A stretch of 64,000 nucleotides of DNA from Synanceia verrucosa. Taxonomy: Eukaryota > Chordata > Actinopteri > Perciformes > Synanceiidae. The notes under the pieces were generated by a model. That model was not told the DNA's origin, ran no database searches, and saw only the letters and a list, made by a program, of their open reading frames with translations. The stretch is from contig CM056567.1 of the NCBI GenBank assembly GCA_029721515.1, forward strand, positions 905,507 through 969,506, given 5' to 3'. Of the stretch, positions 11,578 through 23,512 are shown one piece after another (positions within the stretch are counted from its first letter, which is position 1; each line of letters starts with the position of its first letter). A program made the translations under genes and the position numbers.

Positions 11578-12849
11578 TCTCTGTCTCAGGGGGACGGAGA
11601 GCTGTCCGGTCTGCCCACGCCTGACTCCACCCCGGAGCTCCCCATCAAGAGCATGAAGGCTCTGCGGCACCACCAGTACGAGAAGAACCACAACTGCAAC
11701 AACGCCAAGGACAGCAAGCCCAAATCTGGACCCGGCTGCTCTGGATCCGGTCTGGGCCTCATGGCCGTCGTCGGGAACTCGATGACCCAGCAGGTTTTTC
11801 CCTTCGCTCATCACCATGGCAACGGTCTGAGCAACGGAGCGGCCCATGGAGCGGGTGCCTCGTCGACATCGCTGCACCTCCCTGAGGAGAGAAAGACCCT
11901 GAATGATGAGCGAGGAGCAGGAGGAGGAGCAGGCCCCCATCACCACCACTCCCAGCAGTCCCTGCCCCAGACGGTGGTGGACGTGTCGGCGCTGGACGAG
12001 CTGCTCAAACACATCCATGAGGTCAGCGCATCAGGGACCGGCGGCATCAAGGTCCTCACCTCCACCTCCTCATCCTCCTTGTTCCCCGGGTCCTCCTCTG
12101 GAGGAGGTCATCACCACCAGCATCATCGTCACGGCAGCAACAGTAACCCCCACAGCCACACCCGCACCCACCACTACAACCACAGCCATCACCATAGCAA
12201 CCACCACAACAACAACAGCAGCGGTGCAGGTGGAGGCGCAGGCCACCATCACCATCACCAGATCCCAGAGATGGAGTCAGCTCCGTACTTCAGCACCTCC
12301 ACGCTGCCGAGAGACGGCGTCCCCAAACGCCTGGACGCTCCTGCCCACAGCTCCACCTCCTCGTCCACCTCCTCCTCCACCTCCTCCTCCAACAACCCCA
12401 CCTCCTCCACCTCCATCCCGTCCTCCTCCTCCTCCACCCCGCTTCAGCAGCAGGTGATCCCAGAGAAACCCGGAGGAGGCGGCATGTCTGCGATGCGCCA
12501 CCTCCCCCAGCGCCACTCGCTCATCAAGATGGGCAGCGGAGGCGGCGCCGTGCCGCGCCACCACAGCCAGCGGGGGGCGCAGCACGCTCACTTTCTAGCC
12601 AGGATGAACACCAACAGCAGCAGCAACGGGCCTCCGGGCGACAACGTCAGCGGCGGCGAGAGCCAGCGGCGGTCCATCGCCAGCGCTTGCCTCACACGGC
12701 AGCACAGCTACAGCGAAGGGCCGCATGCACAGCGAGCGGCCGTCATCCGGAGAGCGGCGTCGCTCAAACCACAAGTCCCCCCGAAACCTCTGTTCCTACC
12801 GAACACAGCGACGTCACCGTCAGCAGAGGAGGGGAAGAACAACTACTGA
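11578..12849 (+). CDS. sema6: Semaphorin-6 family protein, large C-terminal exon with stop
   Basis: Terminal coding exon, 423 codons plus TGA, following acceptor CTCTGTTCAG in phase 0. It opens SLSQGDGELSGLPTPDSTPE, the LPTP(D/E)STP block shared by class 6 semaphorin tails. The middle is unusually low in complexity: a His/Asn-rich tract (about 12105-12260) and a Ser/Thr tract (about 12348-12445), flanked by Gly runs. The C-terminus has RQHSYSEG and RAASLKPQVPPKPLFLP. The ASLKPxVPPKP form is the proline-rich end of class 6 semaphorins; in SEMA6A the tail is reported to bind the Ena/VASP protein EVL. The exon is GC-rich compared with its surroundings. The antisense and shifted-frame open stretches over it are shadows of the codon repeats. 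Family assignment is secure; paralogue is not. Confidence 0.92.
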   Translation, partial: SLSQGDGELSGLPTPDSTPELPIKSMKALRHHQYEKNHNCNNAKDSKPKSGPGCSGSGLGLMAVVGNSMTQQVFPFAHHHGNGLSNGAAHGAGASSTSLHLPEERKTLNDERGAGGGAGPHHHHSQQSLPQTVVDVSALDELLKHIHEVSASGTGGIKVLTSTSSSSLFPGSSSGGGHHHQHHRHGSNSNPHSHTRTHHYNHSHHHSNHHNNNSSGAGGGAGHHHHHQIPEMESAPYFSTSTLPRDGVPKRLDAPAHSSTSSSTSSSTSSSNNPTSSTSIPSSSSSTPLQQQVIPEKPGGGGMSAMRHLPQRHSLIKMGSGGGAVPRHHSQRGAQHAHFLARMNTNSSSNGPPGDNVSGGESQRRSIASACLTRQHSYSEGPHAQRAAVIRRAASLKPQVPPKPLFLPNTATSPSAEEGKNNY

Positions 12850-13893
12850 GACTGAAGCAGGAAGTGGCGCCATTCCAACATGGCGGTCGTCTCCACGCAG
12901 GACTCGTGAGAGAGGACAAAATGAAAGCATTGACGGGACGGAAAGACACAAAAGAGACTCTGTGGCCTTCAGCTGTGGTCATCGACGCCGCTCTGAGTCA
13001 CGCCGCCGCTGACAAACAAACAAAGATCTCTGACTCATTTGTTCAGGCGGCGCCGCTCGTGGCGACCTCCCCTCACCACAGACTGCAGATCAGATCAGAG
13101 GCGAAACATGTTGACGCCTCAGAGAGCGTCGCAGGGGATCGAGGTGGCCTCAGAAACTCCTGATTGATGCACTTTTCTTCCAAGTGCTTTGATCTAAAGT
13201 CCCTCGGCGCTCCGCCTGGAATCCACATTGAACAAGGCAGCGAAGCGGACAGGAAGTGACTCTGCAGGACAAGACAAAGGAAAACCATCTCATGTCAGAA
13301 ACACCCAGAGGCTGGTTCCTCTCCTCTGGAGGGTTCATAGCATGATGCTTTTTTGAGCTGGATGTGAGCTGTAAAGATGTGAATCCAGATCAGATCCAAA
13401 CACTTTTTATACCATATTGGTATCTGAGACACGAAGCTCTTCAATTAGTTTCTGTGTTGAAATGACTGGATTGATTTTCTTGATTTAATAATCGCTCCTG
13501 AATGACTTCATTGGTCGTCTCTCCTCCCTCCTCTGCAGAACTCGAGAAGCTCATTTTTTATTTGATCTGCAGGATCCATAAAGTTTGAAGGGATGAAATG
13601 AAGCCGCATCGAACCCGTTCAGGAAATGTGAGGGAACAGTTTATGAAGTTTAATAACGGCGACCGCTCATCTCCGATTTTCTTCTGTTCGCTGCAGTTTT
13701 TATACTTTGAAAAAAACAAAAAGCAATAAACATCACGGACGCCGTAGACTCGACCGGGCTGAAAACGACTTGCATGACAACCTGCAGTATTTAAAGGCTT
13801 CGATGACTTTGTTTCCTTCAGGTCTTATATTTCCCTGAAAACAGACACACACGTGTAACATCAGTGTTATTTGCTGTTAGTTTGTAAAATAAA
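12850..13893 (+). other. Probable 3' UTR of the semaphorin gene
   Basis: Sequence between the TGA at 12847-12849 and the poly(A) signal at 13888. It stays moderately GC-rich for about 300 bp and then becomes AT-rich. The open stretch at 12687-13163 overlaps the end of the coding exon in another frame and continues into this region; it is not a separate gene. A first AATAAA at 13725-13730 could give a shorter transcript. Confidence 0.6.
13888..13893 (+). terminator. Poly(A) signal, semaphorin transcript
   Basis: AATAAA followed about 20 bp later by a GT-rich stretch (TGTGGTGTTGTTGTTG), the usual arrangement of a cleavage and polyadenylation site. It lies about 1.04 kb after the stop codon. 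The alternative at 13725 has a weaker downstream element. Confidence 0.6.
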
Positions 13894-13929
13894 TTCTGAT
13901 CACAGATTGCTGTGGTGTTGTTGTTGTAC

Positions 13930-14815
13930 TTAAAACCTGCAGACACATTAAATCAAAAAGCATCTTTCCTTCTAAAAATACCTGACTGCTGCTTCCTGTT
14001 TGACTCTGAGTCCTGGTGTTGGTCACTTTCATTTTCTCTGTCAGAGGTCAAACAGGAAGCATCGAGCGGCAGAGCAGACCAGGAACAGCAGAAAAAAGTG
14101 TTCGACAGGAACGAGAAGAAGTGAAGCAGGACGTCCTTCAACATTTGGAGGTGAATTTAAGTGTCGAACCACAGCCTGACTGTTCCTGACAGTTTGAACA
14201 CAGAAAGCTGTGAGGGTTTTTTCTTCTCACTTCACCTGGTTCAAGATCAAAATTGTGTCCACTGTACTTGATTCAGTTCTTCTGTTAAATGTGTGAAGAG
14301 AAGGAAACTGATTCAAATCAATAGTAAATCACCTGTTTGGTCCTTTAGTTCAGGCCATCAGGCCTCACGCTGAAGCTGCAAGAAAAACAGAAAATACCAA
14401 ATCAGATTTTTCATAAGCAAAGTGTTCACACACAGAGGAAGTGAACAGAAACTGTTTTCTTCTTCTCTGATGCTGTAGGAACATCTTCAGAAAACAAAAA
14501 CTCATTTTATTTAAAAAAAAAAATGGATTTTTCAACCAGGATGAGCTGGTAACCTTAAATTAGTGAAATAAATTACTTTATTAATGTGGCTCCTCTTGAA
14601 GGGACGGACTGACAGCGCCACCTGCTGGGCCACAACAACAATACAATAATGTCACCTCAGTTCACCTTTCTGCTGGTTATTAACACAGTAAATTATTCTG
14701 TGGACTCAAAGCAGAGAAACTGGCCTGACGGACATATTCAGGTGGTTATTATGATGTGAGCAGAGAGCAAACAATAAAGATAAACACATTGTTACAGAGA
14801 ATCTACACAAGGAAC
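13930..14815. other. Intergenic sequence, no gene seen
   Basis: AT-rich unique DNA. A short open stretch at about 14040-14124 (plus) begins after a CTCTGTCAG acceptor-like site, but it ends in TGA after about 25 codons and has no recognisable content. Confidence 0.5.
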
Positions 14816-17276
14816 TGTGTAAAAAAAATAATACATCAGTAAATACATGTGTAAAAATAAAATATCAGTAAATAAATGTTTAAAAAAATAAGATATCAGT
14901 AAATAAATGTTTAAAAAATAAGACATCAGTAAATAAATGTTTAAAAAAATAAGACATCAGTAAATGTTTAAAAAAATAAGTTATCAGTAAATAAATGTTT
15001 AAAAATAAGACATCAGTAAATAAATGTTTAAAAAAATAAGACATCAGTAAATAAATGTGTCAAAAAATAAGATATCAGTAAATAAATGTGTCAAAAAAAT
15101 AAGACATCAGTAAATAAATGTTTAAAAAAATAAGACATCAGTAAATAAATGTGTCAAAAAATAAGATATCAGTAAATAAATGTTTAAAAAATAAGACATC
15201 AGTAAATAAATGTTTAAAAAAATAAGACATCAGTAAATAAATGTTTAAAAATAAGATATCAGTAAATAAATGTTTAAAAATAAGACATCAGTAAATACAT
15301 GTGTAAAAATAAAATATCAGTAAATAAATGTTTAAAAATAAGATATCTGTAAATAAATGTTTAAAAAATAAGACATCAGTAAATACATGTGTAAAAATAA
15401 AATATCAGTAAATAAATGTTTAAAAAAATAAGATATCAGTAAATAAATGTTTAAAAATAAGACATCAGTAAATACATGTGTAAAAATAAAATATCAGTAA
15501 ATAAATGTTTAAAAATAAGATATCTGTAAATAAATGTTTAAAAATAAGACATCAGTAAATAAATGTTTAAAAAATAAGACATCAGTAAATAAATGTTTAA
15601 AAATAAGTTATCAGTAAATAAATGTTTAAAAAATAAGACATCAGTAAATAAATGTTTAAAAAATAAGACATCAGTAAATAAATGTTTAAAAATAAGACAT
15701 CAGTAAATAAATGTTTAAAGAAATAAGACATCAGTAAATAAATGTGTCAAAAAAATAAGATATCAGTAAATAAATGTGTCAAAAAAATAAGACATCAGTA
15801 AATAAATGTTTAAAAAAATAAGACATCAGTAAATAAATGTGTCAAAAAATAAGATATCAGTAAATAAATGTTTAAAAATAAGATATCAGTAAATAAATGT
15901 TTAAAAAATAAGATATCAGTAAATAAATGTGTCAAAAAAATAAGACATCAGTAAATAAATGTGTCAAAAAAATAAGATATCAGTAAATAAATGTTTGAAA
16001 AAATAAGATATCAGTAAATAAATGTTTAAAAATAAGATATCAGTAAATAAATGTTTAAAAAATAAGACATCAGTAAATAAATGTGTCAAAAAAATAAGAT
16101 ATCAGTAAATAAATGTGTCAAAAAAATAAGATATCAGTAAATAAATGTTTAAAAATAAGATATCAGTAAATAAATGTGTAAAAATAAAATAAGATATCAG
16201 TAAATAAATGTTTAAAAAAGATAGTAAATAAATGTGTAAAATTAAGATATCAGTAAATAAATGTGTAAAAATAAAATAAGATATCAATAAATAAATGTTT
16301 AAAAATAAGATATCAGTAAATAAATGTGTAAAAATAAAATATCAGTAAATAATTGTGTAAAAAAAAATAAGACATCAGTAAATAAATGTTTAAAAAATAA
16401 GACATCAGTAAATAAATGTTTAAAAATAAGATATCAGTAAATAAATGTTTAAAAATAAGATATCAGTAAATAAATGTTTAAAAAATAAGATATCAGTAAA
16501 TAAATGTTTAAAAATAAGATATCAGTAAATAAATGTTTAAAAATAAGACATCAGTAAATAAATGTGTCAAAAAAATAAGATATCAGTAAATAAATGTTTA
16601 AAGAAATAAGACATCAGTAAATAAATGTGTCAAAAATAAGACATCAGTAAATAAATGTGTCAAAAAAATAAGATATCAGTAAATAAATGTTTAAAAATAA
16701 GATATCAGTAAATAAATGTGTAAAAATAAGATATCAGTAAATAAATGTGTAAAAATAAAATAAGATATCAGTAAATAAATGTTTAAAAATAAGATATCAG
16801 TAAATAAATGTGTAAAAATAAAATAAGATATCAGTAAATAAATGTGTAAAAATAAAATAAGATATCAGTAAATAAATGTTTAAAAAGATAGTAAATAAAT
16901 GTGTAAAATTAAGATATCAGTAAATAAATGTGTAAAAATAAAATAAGATATCAGTAAATAAATGTTTAAAAAATAAGATATCAGTAAATAAATGTGTAAA
17001 AATAAAATATCAGTAAATAAATGTGTAAAAAAATAAGACATCAGTAAATAAATGTTTAAAAAAATAAGATATCAGTAAATAAATGTTTAAAAAATAAGAC
17101 ATCAGTAAATAAATGTTTAAAAATAAGATATCAGTAAATAAATGTTTAAAAAATAAGACATCAGTAAATAAATGTTTAAAAAATAAGATATCAGTAAATA
17201 AATGTTTAAAAAATAAGACATCAGTAAATAAATGTTTAAAAAAATAAGATATCAGTAAATAAATGTTTAAAAATTA
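14816..17276. repeat. AT-rich minisatellite, about 29-bp unit
   Basis: About 85 copies of ATCAGTAAATAAATGTTTAA followed by AAATAAGAC or AAATAAGAT. Length varies from 26 to 37 bp through the A-run and through GTGTAAAAATAAA or GTGTCAAAAA variants. Several multi-unit blocks recur. The unit is rich in TAA on the plus strand; minus-strand open frames are repeat translations. Confidence 0.96.
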
Positions 17277-17829
17277 AAATATCCTGCTGGTTTGATATTA
17301 ATGAAGGTTTCAACAATCCGTCTGGTGGGCTGGAAGATACTGGGACCTCATACAGGTGATCAGTGACCATTTTAACACCTGGGTGTTCACTAAGAAGGAC
17401 TGTCTCACCTGTGGCACCAGGAGAGCAGAGCCTCACTTTTCATTTAAACTTTCTGATTGTTTGGCTGATTGTTTGTGATGTAGGGAGGAGGAGGAGCAGT
17501 GAGCTCACCTTGGACTCGGCCTGAGGAGTTCTGCGACTCCCAGCTGGTGGTTGGAGCTCCTCCTGTGGGCTCTGGAGCAGAGAGGACCTCCACCCCTCCA
17601 GCTCACACCTGGATGGACAGGTAAGTGATGACGTGTTGAGTCAGCTCATTGAGGGACCGTTTGGCCTAAAAATGAACATGTCAGATGAACGCACTGCAGC
17701 AGGATGTGTGTTGAGCCTTTATTTTGAAATCAACACTCCCGTTAAAGAAACTGTGTGACTGAACACTGCGCAGTGTGATCAATCACCTGAGTCCAGGATT
17801 AAAATGTTCCTCCACACTGTGATGTTTCC
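17277..17829. other. Unique island between two AT-rich arrays
   Basis: About 550 bp of higher-GC single-copy DNA flanked on both sides by minisatellites. It contains the exon candidate at 17484-17620. The stretch 17290-17460 is open in more than one frame on both strands but has no recognisable domain. Confidence 0.6.
17484..17620 (+). other. Possible orphan coding exon
   Basis: A 137-bp segment bounded by TGTGATGTAG and a consensus donor ACAG|GTAAGTGATG. One frame is open throughout (GGGGAVSSPWTRPEEF and so on, ending HTWMDR with two bases of a split codon). I do not recognise the protein. If spliced over the 73-bp array to the strong acceptor TTTGTCCCACAG at 22485-22496, the product would end four residues later (R-Y-P-V-stop). 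This would be a small gene or a terminal part of one. The evidence is only the splice-site quality and the open frame. Confidence 0.25.
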
Positions 17830-20800
17830 CTGTAGCTCTGACTGAGTAAAAAAAAATAAAATAAATAAAATAAAAAGCTAAAACATAAAGATATTTAGTG
17901 GACACTGTAGCTCTGACTGAGTAAAAAAAATAAATAAATAAAATAAAAAGCAAAAACATAAATATATTTAGTGGACACTGTAGCTCTGACTGAGTAAAAA
18001 AATAAATAAATAAAATAAAAAGCTAAAAAATAAAGATATTTAGTGGACACTGTAGCTCTGACTGAGTAAAAAAAATAAATAAATAAAATAAAAAGCTAAA
18101 ACATAAAGATATTTAGTGGACACTGTAGCTCTGACTGAGTAAAAAATAAATAAATAAAATAAAAAGCTAAAACATAAAGATATTTAGTGGACACTGTAGC
18201 TCTGACTGAGTAAAAAATAAATAAATAAAATAAAAAGCTAAAACATAAAGATATTTAGTGGACACTGTAGCTCTGACTGAGTAAAAAAAATAAATAAATA
18301 AAATAAAAAGCTGAAACATAAAGATATTTAGTGGACACTGTAGCTCTGACTGAGTAAAAAAAATAAATAAATAAAATAAAAAGCTGAAACATAAAGATAT
18401 TTAGTGGACACTGTAGCTCTGACTGAGTAAAAAATAAATAAATAAAATAAAAAGCTAAAACATAAAGATATTTAGTGGACACTGTAGCTCTGACTGAGTA
18501 AAAAAATAAATAAATAAATAAAATAAAAAGCTAAAACATAAAGATATTTAGTGGACACTGTAGCTCTGCCTGAGTAAAAAAAATAAATAAATAAAATAAA
18601 AAGCTGAAACATAAAGATATTTAGTGGACACTGTAGCTCTGCCTGAGTAAAAAAAATAAATAAATAAAATAAAAAGCTGAAACATAAAGATATTTAGTGG
18701 ACACTGTAGCTCTGACTGAGTAAATAAAATAAATAAATAAAATAAAAAGCTAAAACATAAAGATATTTAGTGGACACTGTAGCTCTGACTGAGTAAAAAA
18801 AATAAATAAATAAAATAAAAAGCTAAAACATAAAGATATTTAGTGGACACTGTAGCTCTGACTGAGTAAAAAAATAAATAAGTAAATAAAATAAAAAGCT
18901 AAAACATAAAGATATTTAGTGGACACTGTAGCTCTGACTGAGTAAAAAAATAAATAAATAAAATAAAAAGCTGAAACATAAAGATATTTAGTGGACACTG
19001 TAGCTCTGACTGAGTAAAAAATAAATAAATAAAATAAAAAGCTGAAACATAAAGATATTTAGTGGACACTGTAGCTCTAACTGAGTAAAAAATAAATAAA
19101 TAAAATAAAAAGCTGAAACATAAAGATATTTAGTGGACACTGTAGCTCTGCCTGAGTAAAAATAAATAAATAAAATAAAAAGCTGAAACATAAAGATATT
19201 TAGTGGACACTGTAGCTCTGCCTGAGTAAAAAAAATAAATAAATAAAATAAAAAGCTGAAACATAAAGATATTTAGTGGACACTGTAGCTCTGCCTGAGT
19301 AAAAAAAATAAATAAATAAAATAAAAAGCTGAAACATAAAGATATTTAGTGGACACTGTAGCTCTAACTGAGTAAAAAAAATAAATAAATAAAATAAAAA
19401 GCTGAAACATAAAGATATTTAGTGGACACTGTAGCTCTGCCTGAGTAAAAAAAATAAATAAATAAAATAAAAAGCTGAAACATAAAGATATTTAGTGGAC
19501 ACTGTAGCTCTAACTGAGTAAAAATAAATAAATAAAATAAAAAGCTAAAACATAAAGATATTTAGTGGACACTGTAGCTCTGACTGAGTAAAAAATAAAT
19601 AAATAAAATAAAAAGCTAAAACATAAAGATATTTAGTGGACACTGTAGCTCTGACTGAGTAAAAAAAATAAATAAATAAAATAAAAAGCTAAAACATAAA
19701 GATATTTAGTGGACACTGTAGCTCTGCCTGAGTAAAAAAAATAAATAAAATAAAATAAAAAGCTGAAACATAAAGATATTTAGTGGACACTGTAGCTCTG
19801 ACTGAGTAAAAAAAATAAATAAATAAAATAAAAAGCTAAAACATAAAGATATTTAGTGGACACTGTAGCTCTGCCTGAGTAAAAAATAAATAAAATAAAA
19901 TAAAAAGCTGAAACATAAAGATATTTAGTGGACACTGTAGCTCTGACTGAGTAAATAAAATAAATAAAATAAAATAAAAAGCTGAAACATAAAGATATTT
20001 AGTGGACACTGTAGCTCTGACTGAGTAAAAAAATAAATAAATAAAATAAAAAGCTAAAACATAAAGATATTTAGTGGACACTGTAGCTCTGACTGAGTAA
20101 AAAAAATAAATAAATAAAATAAAAAGCTGAAACATAAAGATATTTAGTGGACACTGTAGCTCTGACTGAGTAAAAAAATAAATAAATAAAATAAAAAGCT
20201 AAAACATAAAGATATTTAGTGGACACTGTAGCTCTGACTGAGTAAAAAAATAAATAAAATAAAATAAAAAGCTGAAACATAAAGATATTTAGTGGACACT
20301 GTAGCTCTGACTGAGTAAAAAAAATAAATAAATAAAATAAAAAGCTGAAACATAAAGATATTTAGTGGACACTGTAGCTCTGACTGAGTAAAAAAAATAA
20401 ATAAAATAAAATAAAAAGCTGAAATATAAAGATATTTAGTGGACACTGTAGCTCTGACTGAGTAAATAAAATAAATAAATAAAATAAAAAGCTGAAACAT
20501 AAAGATATTTAGTGGACACTGTAGCTCTGACTGAGTAAAAAAAATAAATAAATAAAATAAAAAGCTGAAACATAAAGATATTTAGTGGACACTGTAGCTC
20601 TGACTGAGTAAAAAAATAAATAAATAAAATAAAAAGCTAAAACATAAAGATATTTAGTGGACACTGTAGCTCTGACTGAGTAAAAAAAATAAATAAAATA
20701 AAATAAGAAGCTAAAACATAAAGATATTTAGTGGACACTGTAGCTCTGACTGAGTAAAAAAAATAAATAAATAAAATAAAAAGCTAAAACATAAAGATAT

Positions 20801-21722
20801 TTAGTGGACACTGTAGCTCTGACTGAGTAAATAAAATAAATAAATAAAATAAAAAGCTAAAACATAAAGATATTTAGTGGACACTGTAGCTCTGACTGAG
20901 TAAAAAAAATAAATAAATAAAATAAAAAGCTGAAACATAAAGATATTTAGTGGACACTGTAGCTCTAACTGAGTAAAAAAATAAATAAATAAAATAAAAA
21001 GCTGAAACATAAAGATATTTAGTGGACACTGTAGCTCTGCCTGAGTAAAAAAAATAAATAAATAAAATAAAAAGCTGAAACATAAAGATATTTAGTGGAC
21101 ACTGTAGCTCTGACTGAGTAAATAAAATAAATAAATAAAATAAAAAGCTGAAACATAAAGATATTTAGTGGACACTGTAGCTCTGACTGAGTAAATAAAA
21201 TAAATAAATAAAATAAAAAGCTGAAACATAAAGATATTTAGTGGACACTGTAGCTCTGACTGAGTAAAAAAAATAAATAAATAAAATAAAAAGCTAAAAC
21301 ATAAAGATATTTAGTGGACACTGTAGCTCTGACTGAGTAAATAAAATAAATAAATAAAATAAAAAGCTAAAACATAAAGATATTTAGTGGACACTGTAGC
21401 TCTGACTGAGTAAAAAAATAAATAAAAAGCTGAAACATAAAGATATTTAGTGGACACTGTAGCTCTGACTGAGTAAAAAAAATAAATAAATAAAATAAAA
21501 AGCTGAAACATAAAGATATTTAGTGGACACTGTAGCTCTAACTGAGTAAAAAAATAAATAAAAAGCTGAAACATAAAGATATTTAGTGGACACTGTAGCT
21601 CTGACTGAGTAAAAAAAATAAATAAAAAGCTGAAACATAAAGATATTTAGTGGACACTGTAGCTCTGACTGAGTAAAAAAAATAAATAAAAAGCTGAAAC
21701 ATAAAGATATTTAGTGGACACT
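17830..21722. repeat. Tandem satellite array, 73-bp unit
   Basis: About 53 copies of a 73-bp unit: TGTAGCTCTGACTGAGTAAA, then an A/T-rich AAATAAATAAAATAAAA stretch, then AGCTGAAACATAAAGATATT and TAGTGGACAC. The A-rich part varies by a few bases. Late copies from about 21415 are shortened by loss of one AAATAAATAAAAT block. Open frames on the minus strand reading FILFIYFF repeat every 73 bp and have no coding meaning. Confidence 0.97.
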
Positions 21723-23512
21723 GATTTCATCAAACAGTCGATTAAGAAATTCTAATATTTCATAATGGAATCATGTCTGGTTTGACTCTGCTCAAAACTC
21801 ACAGTCAGCTTATTATAGAAAAGATTATAGATTTTATCAAAGATGAAAGGATGAACAATAATAATAATAATAAGAGGAGGAGTCCGTCCTGTTCCTGCTC
21901 CTTTAACCAGGTAATCAGCCTCACCTGTTTATCTCATTTATGTTTTGACATTAGCTACCATTAGCGTAGCGTTCTCCCCTTTAGCTGCTGAGTGGACAGC
22001 AGTTCTGCTGAACTACGTCACACCAAACAACATGAGCATTTTCAGTTTTGTAGTCGCTCGATTGAATTTCTTAAGAAAACGAGAATAAACTAAGTTAAGG
22101 CAGCTCATGTTAGCTTAGCTGCTTTCAGTTTAAGCTCTTTCTGTCTTTAAAAATGGAAATACATGGAAATATTCTTACTTGAATTCTATTTATTTATTTT
22201 GTTGCATTTATATCACGAGATAAATATGCAAAACTAAATAAATAGAATTAAATTTAAAATATATTTTTGTCACAGCTGAAGAGCTGCAGGTTTCATTAGA
22301 TCTGTACCAATAGTTAAGGTCATTTACATTTCATGGACATGAAGTATGTTTGTGTTTGAACTGAGCCTCTACGTCACCATTTAATGTTTTTCTGCCTTTA
22401 TAAAAAGACTCTGATGCTCCTTGCTGATGTTTTGTTCAGCATAACTTTCTATAATGTCACCATTTAATTCTTAATTTGTGTGCCTTTGTCCCACAGATAT
22501 CCTGTCTGATCCTGCTGGCTGAGTGGCACATAAACATTTCATTCCTCTCTTTGTGTCTCGTAAAATAACTCTCTCCTCCATCAGTCTTTCAAACTGACTT
22601 GACGTGATGAAAAAAACCTGAACGTGTTTGAATTTGGATCCACAGATCATCAAATTTAGCTCGTTTATTATTAATATTTTGAAAGTGAGTTCTACAAGTT
22701 CAAGTTAACCATGTAATTTATGTGTTGACTGCTGTTTGGTTGTGTATTAAGTTTGAGTAATATTTGAGGTGCTGGAAACAGTGTTTGAAAAGTGATGATC
22801 AGTTATTTCCAATGGAAATAAATGAGTCATTTCAGAGACAGCCTTCAGGATTTCACCTGAAACTTGTGACATAAATAATAAAATGAACTAAAACACACTC
22901 AGAGCTTCTGAATCAACAGGAGATTTTATTTCTTCAGTCCTGTCTCTGGATTTACTTGAGGAAACACCCTGAATTGGGATTAAAATCATCCTTTAATTCA
23001 GACCAAACTCTTTGATGTTTCCTAATAAATAAAAATATTTAATGGACACAGATTTCAGTCAGCTGATCGTGACTCTGAACACTTTTATGTAAAAAAAAGC
23101 AACAGCAAAGTTTCCTCCAGTGTATAAATGTCTGTTTAAAAACATATAAAAATAAAATATAAGTCTCTTCTTCCTCGTCTTGGTCCATGTTCACACCAAC
23201 GTGAAGAAATATGAAAAATCCAAGTTTCCTGTTCATTTATTGATCTGTGATTACCTGCTGTTACTCCTCCTGTTGTTCTACAGCAGCAGAACGAAATGAT
23301 GAAACCTGGAAATGTTTTAAATCCAAACAGACTCAAATAATTAGTTCAGAGTTTTACTTTTCAAATGGAAGCGTTAAATTAGGTCACATGTACTCCTGTT
23401 CTGAGAGGTTAAATTACTGTTTTTGTGACTGGAGTGTGGTAGCTCTGATGGCAAAGAGAGAGGGTGTGACGTGGAGCAGCAGAACAGCAGAGTTTAGGAA
23501 AAAATCTGTTCA
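21723..23512. other. AT-rich unique sequence, no gene seen
   Basis: About 1.8 kb without a supported exon. A good acceptor-like site (TTTGTGTGCCTTTGTCCCACAG) ends at 22496. An (AAT)n tract lies near 21857-21872. The open stretch at 23247-23555 runs into the following array and shows no domain. Confidence 0.5.

Noticed and set aside
11551..12018. 155-codon antisense frame and several shifted frames over the semaphorin terminal exon
   Set aside because: Shadows of a GC-rich coding exon with His, Ser and Gly codon runs; the plus frame has exon structure and family motifs.
17830..21722. Many minus-strand open frames reading FILFIYFF...VRATVSTKYLYV
   Set aside because: They recur every 73 bp and are translations of the satellite unit, not membrane proteins.
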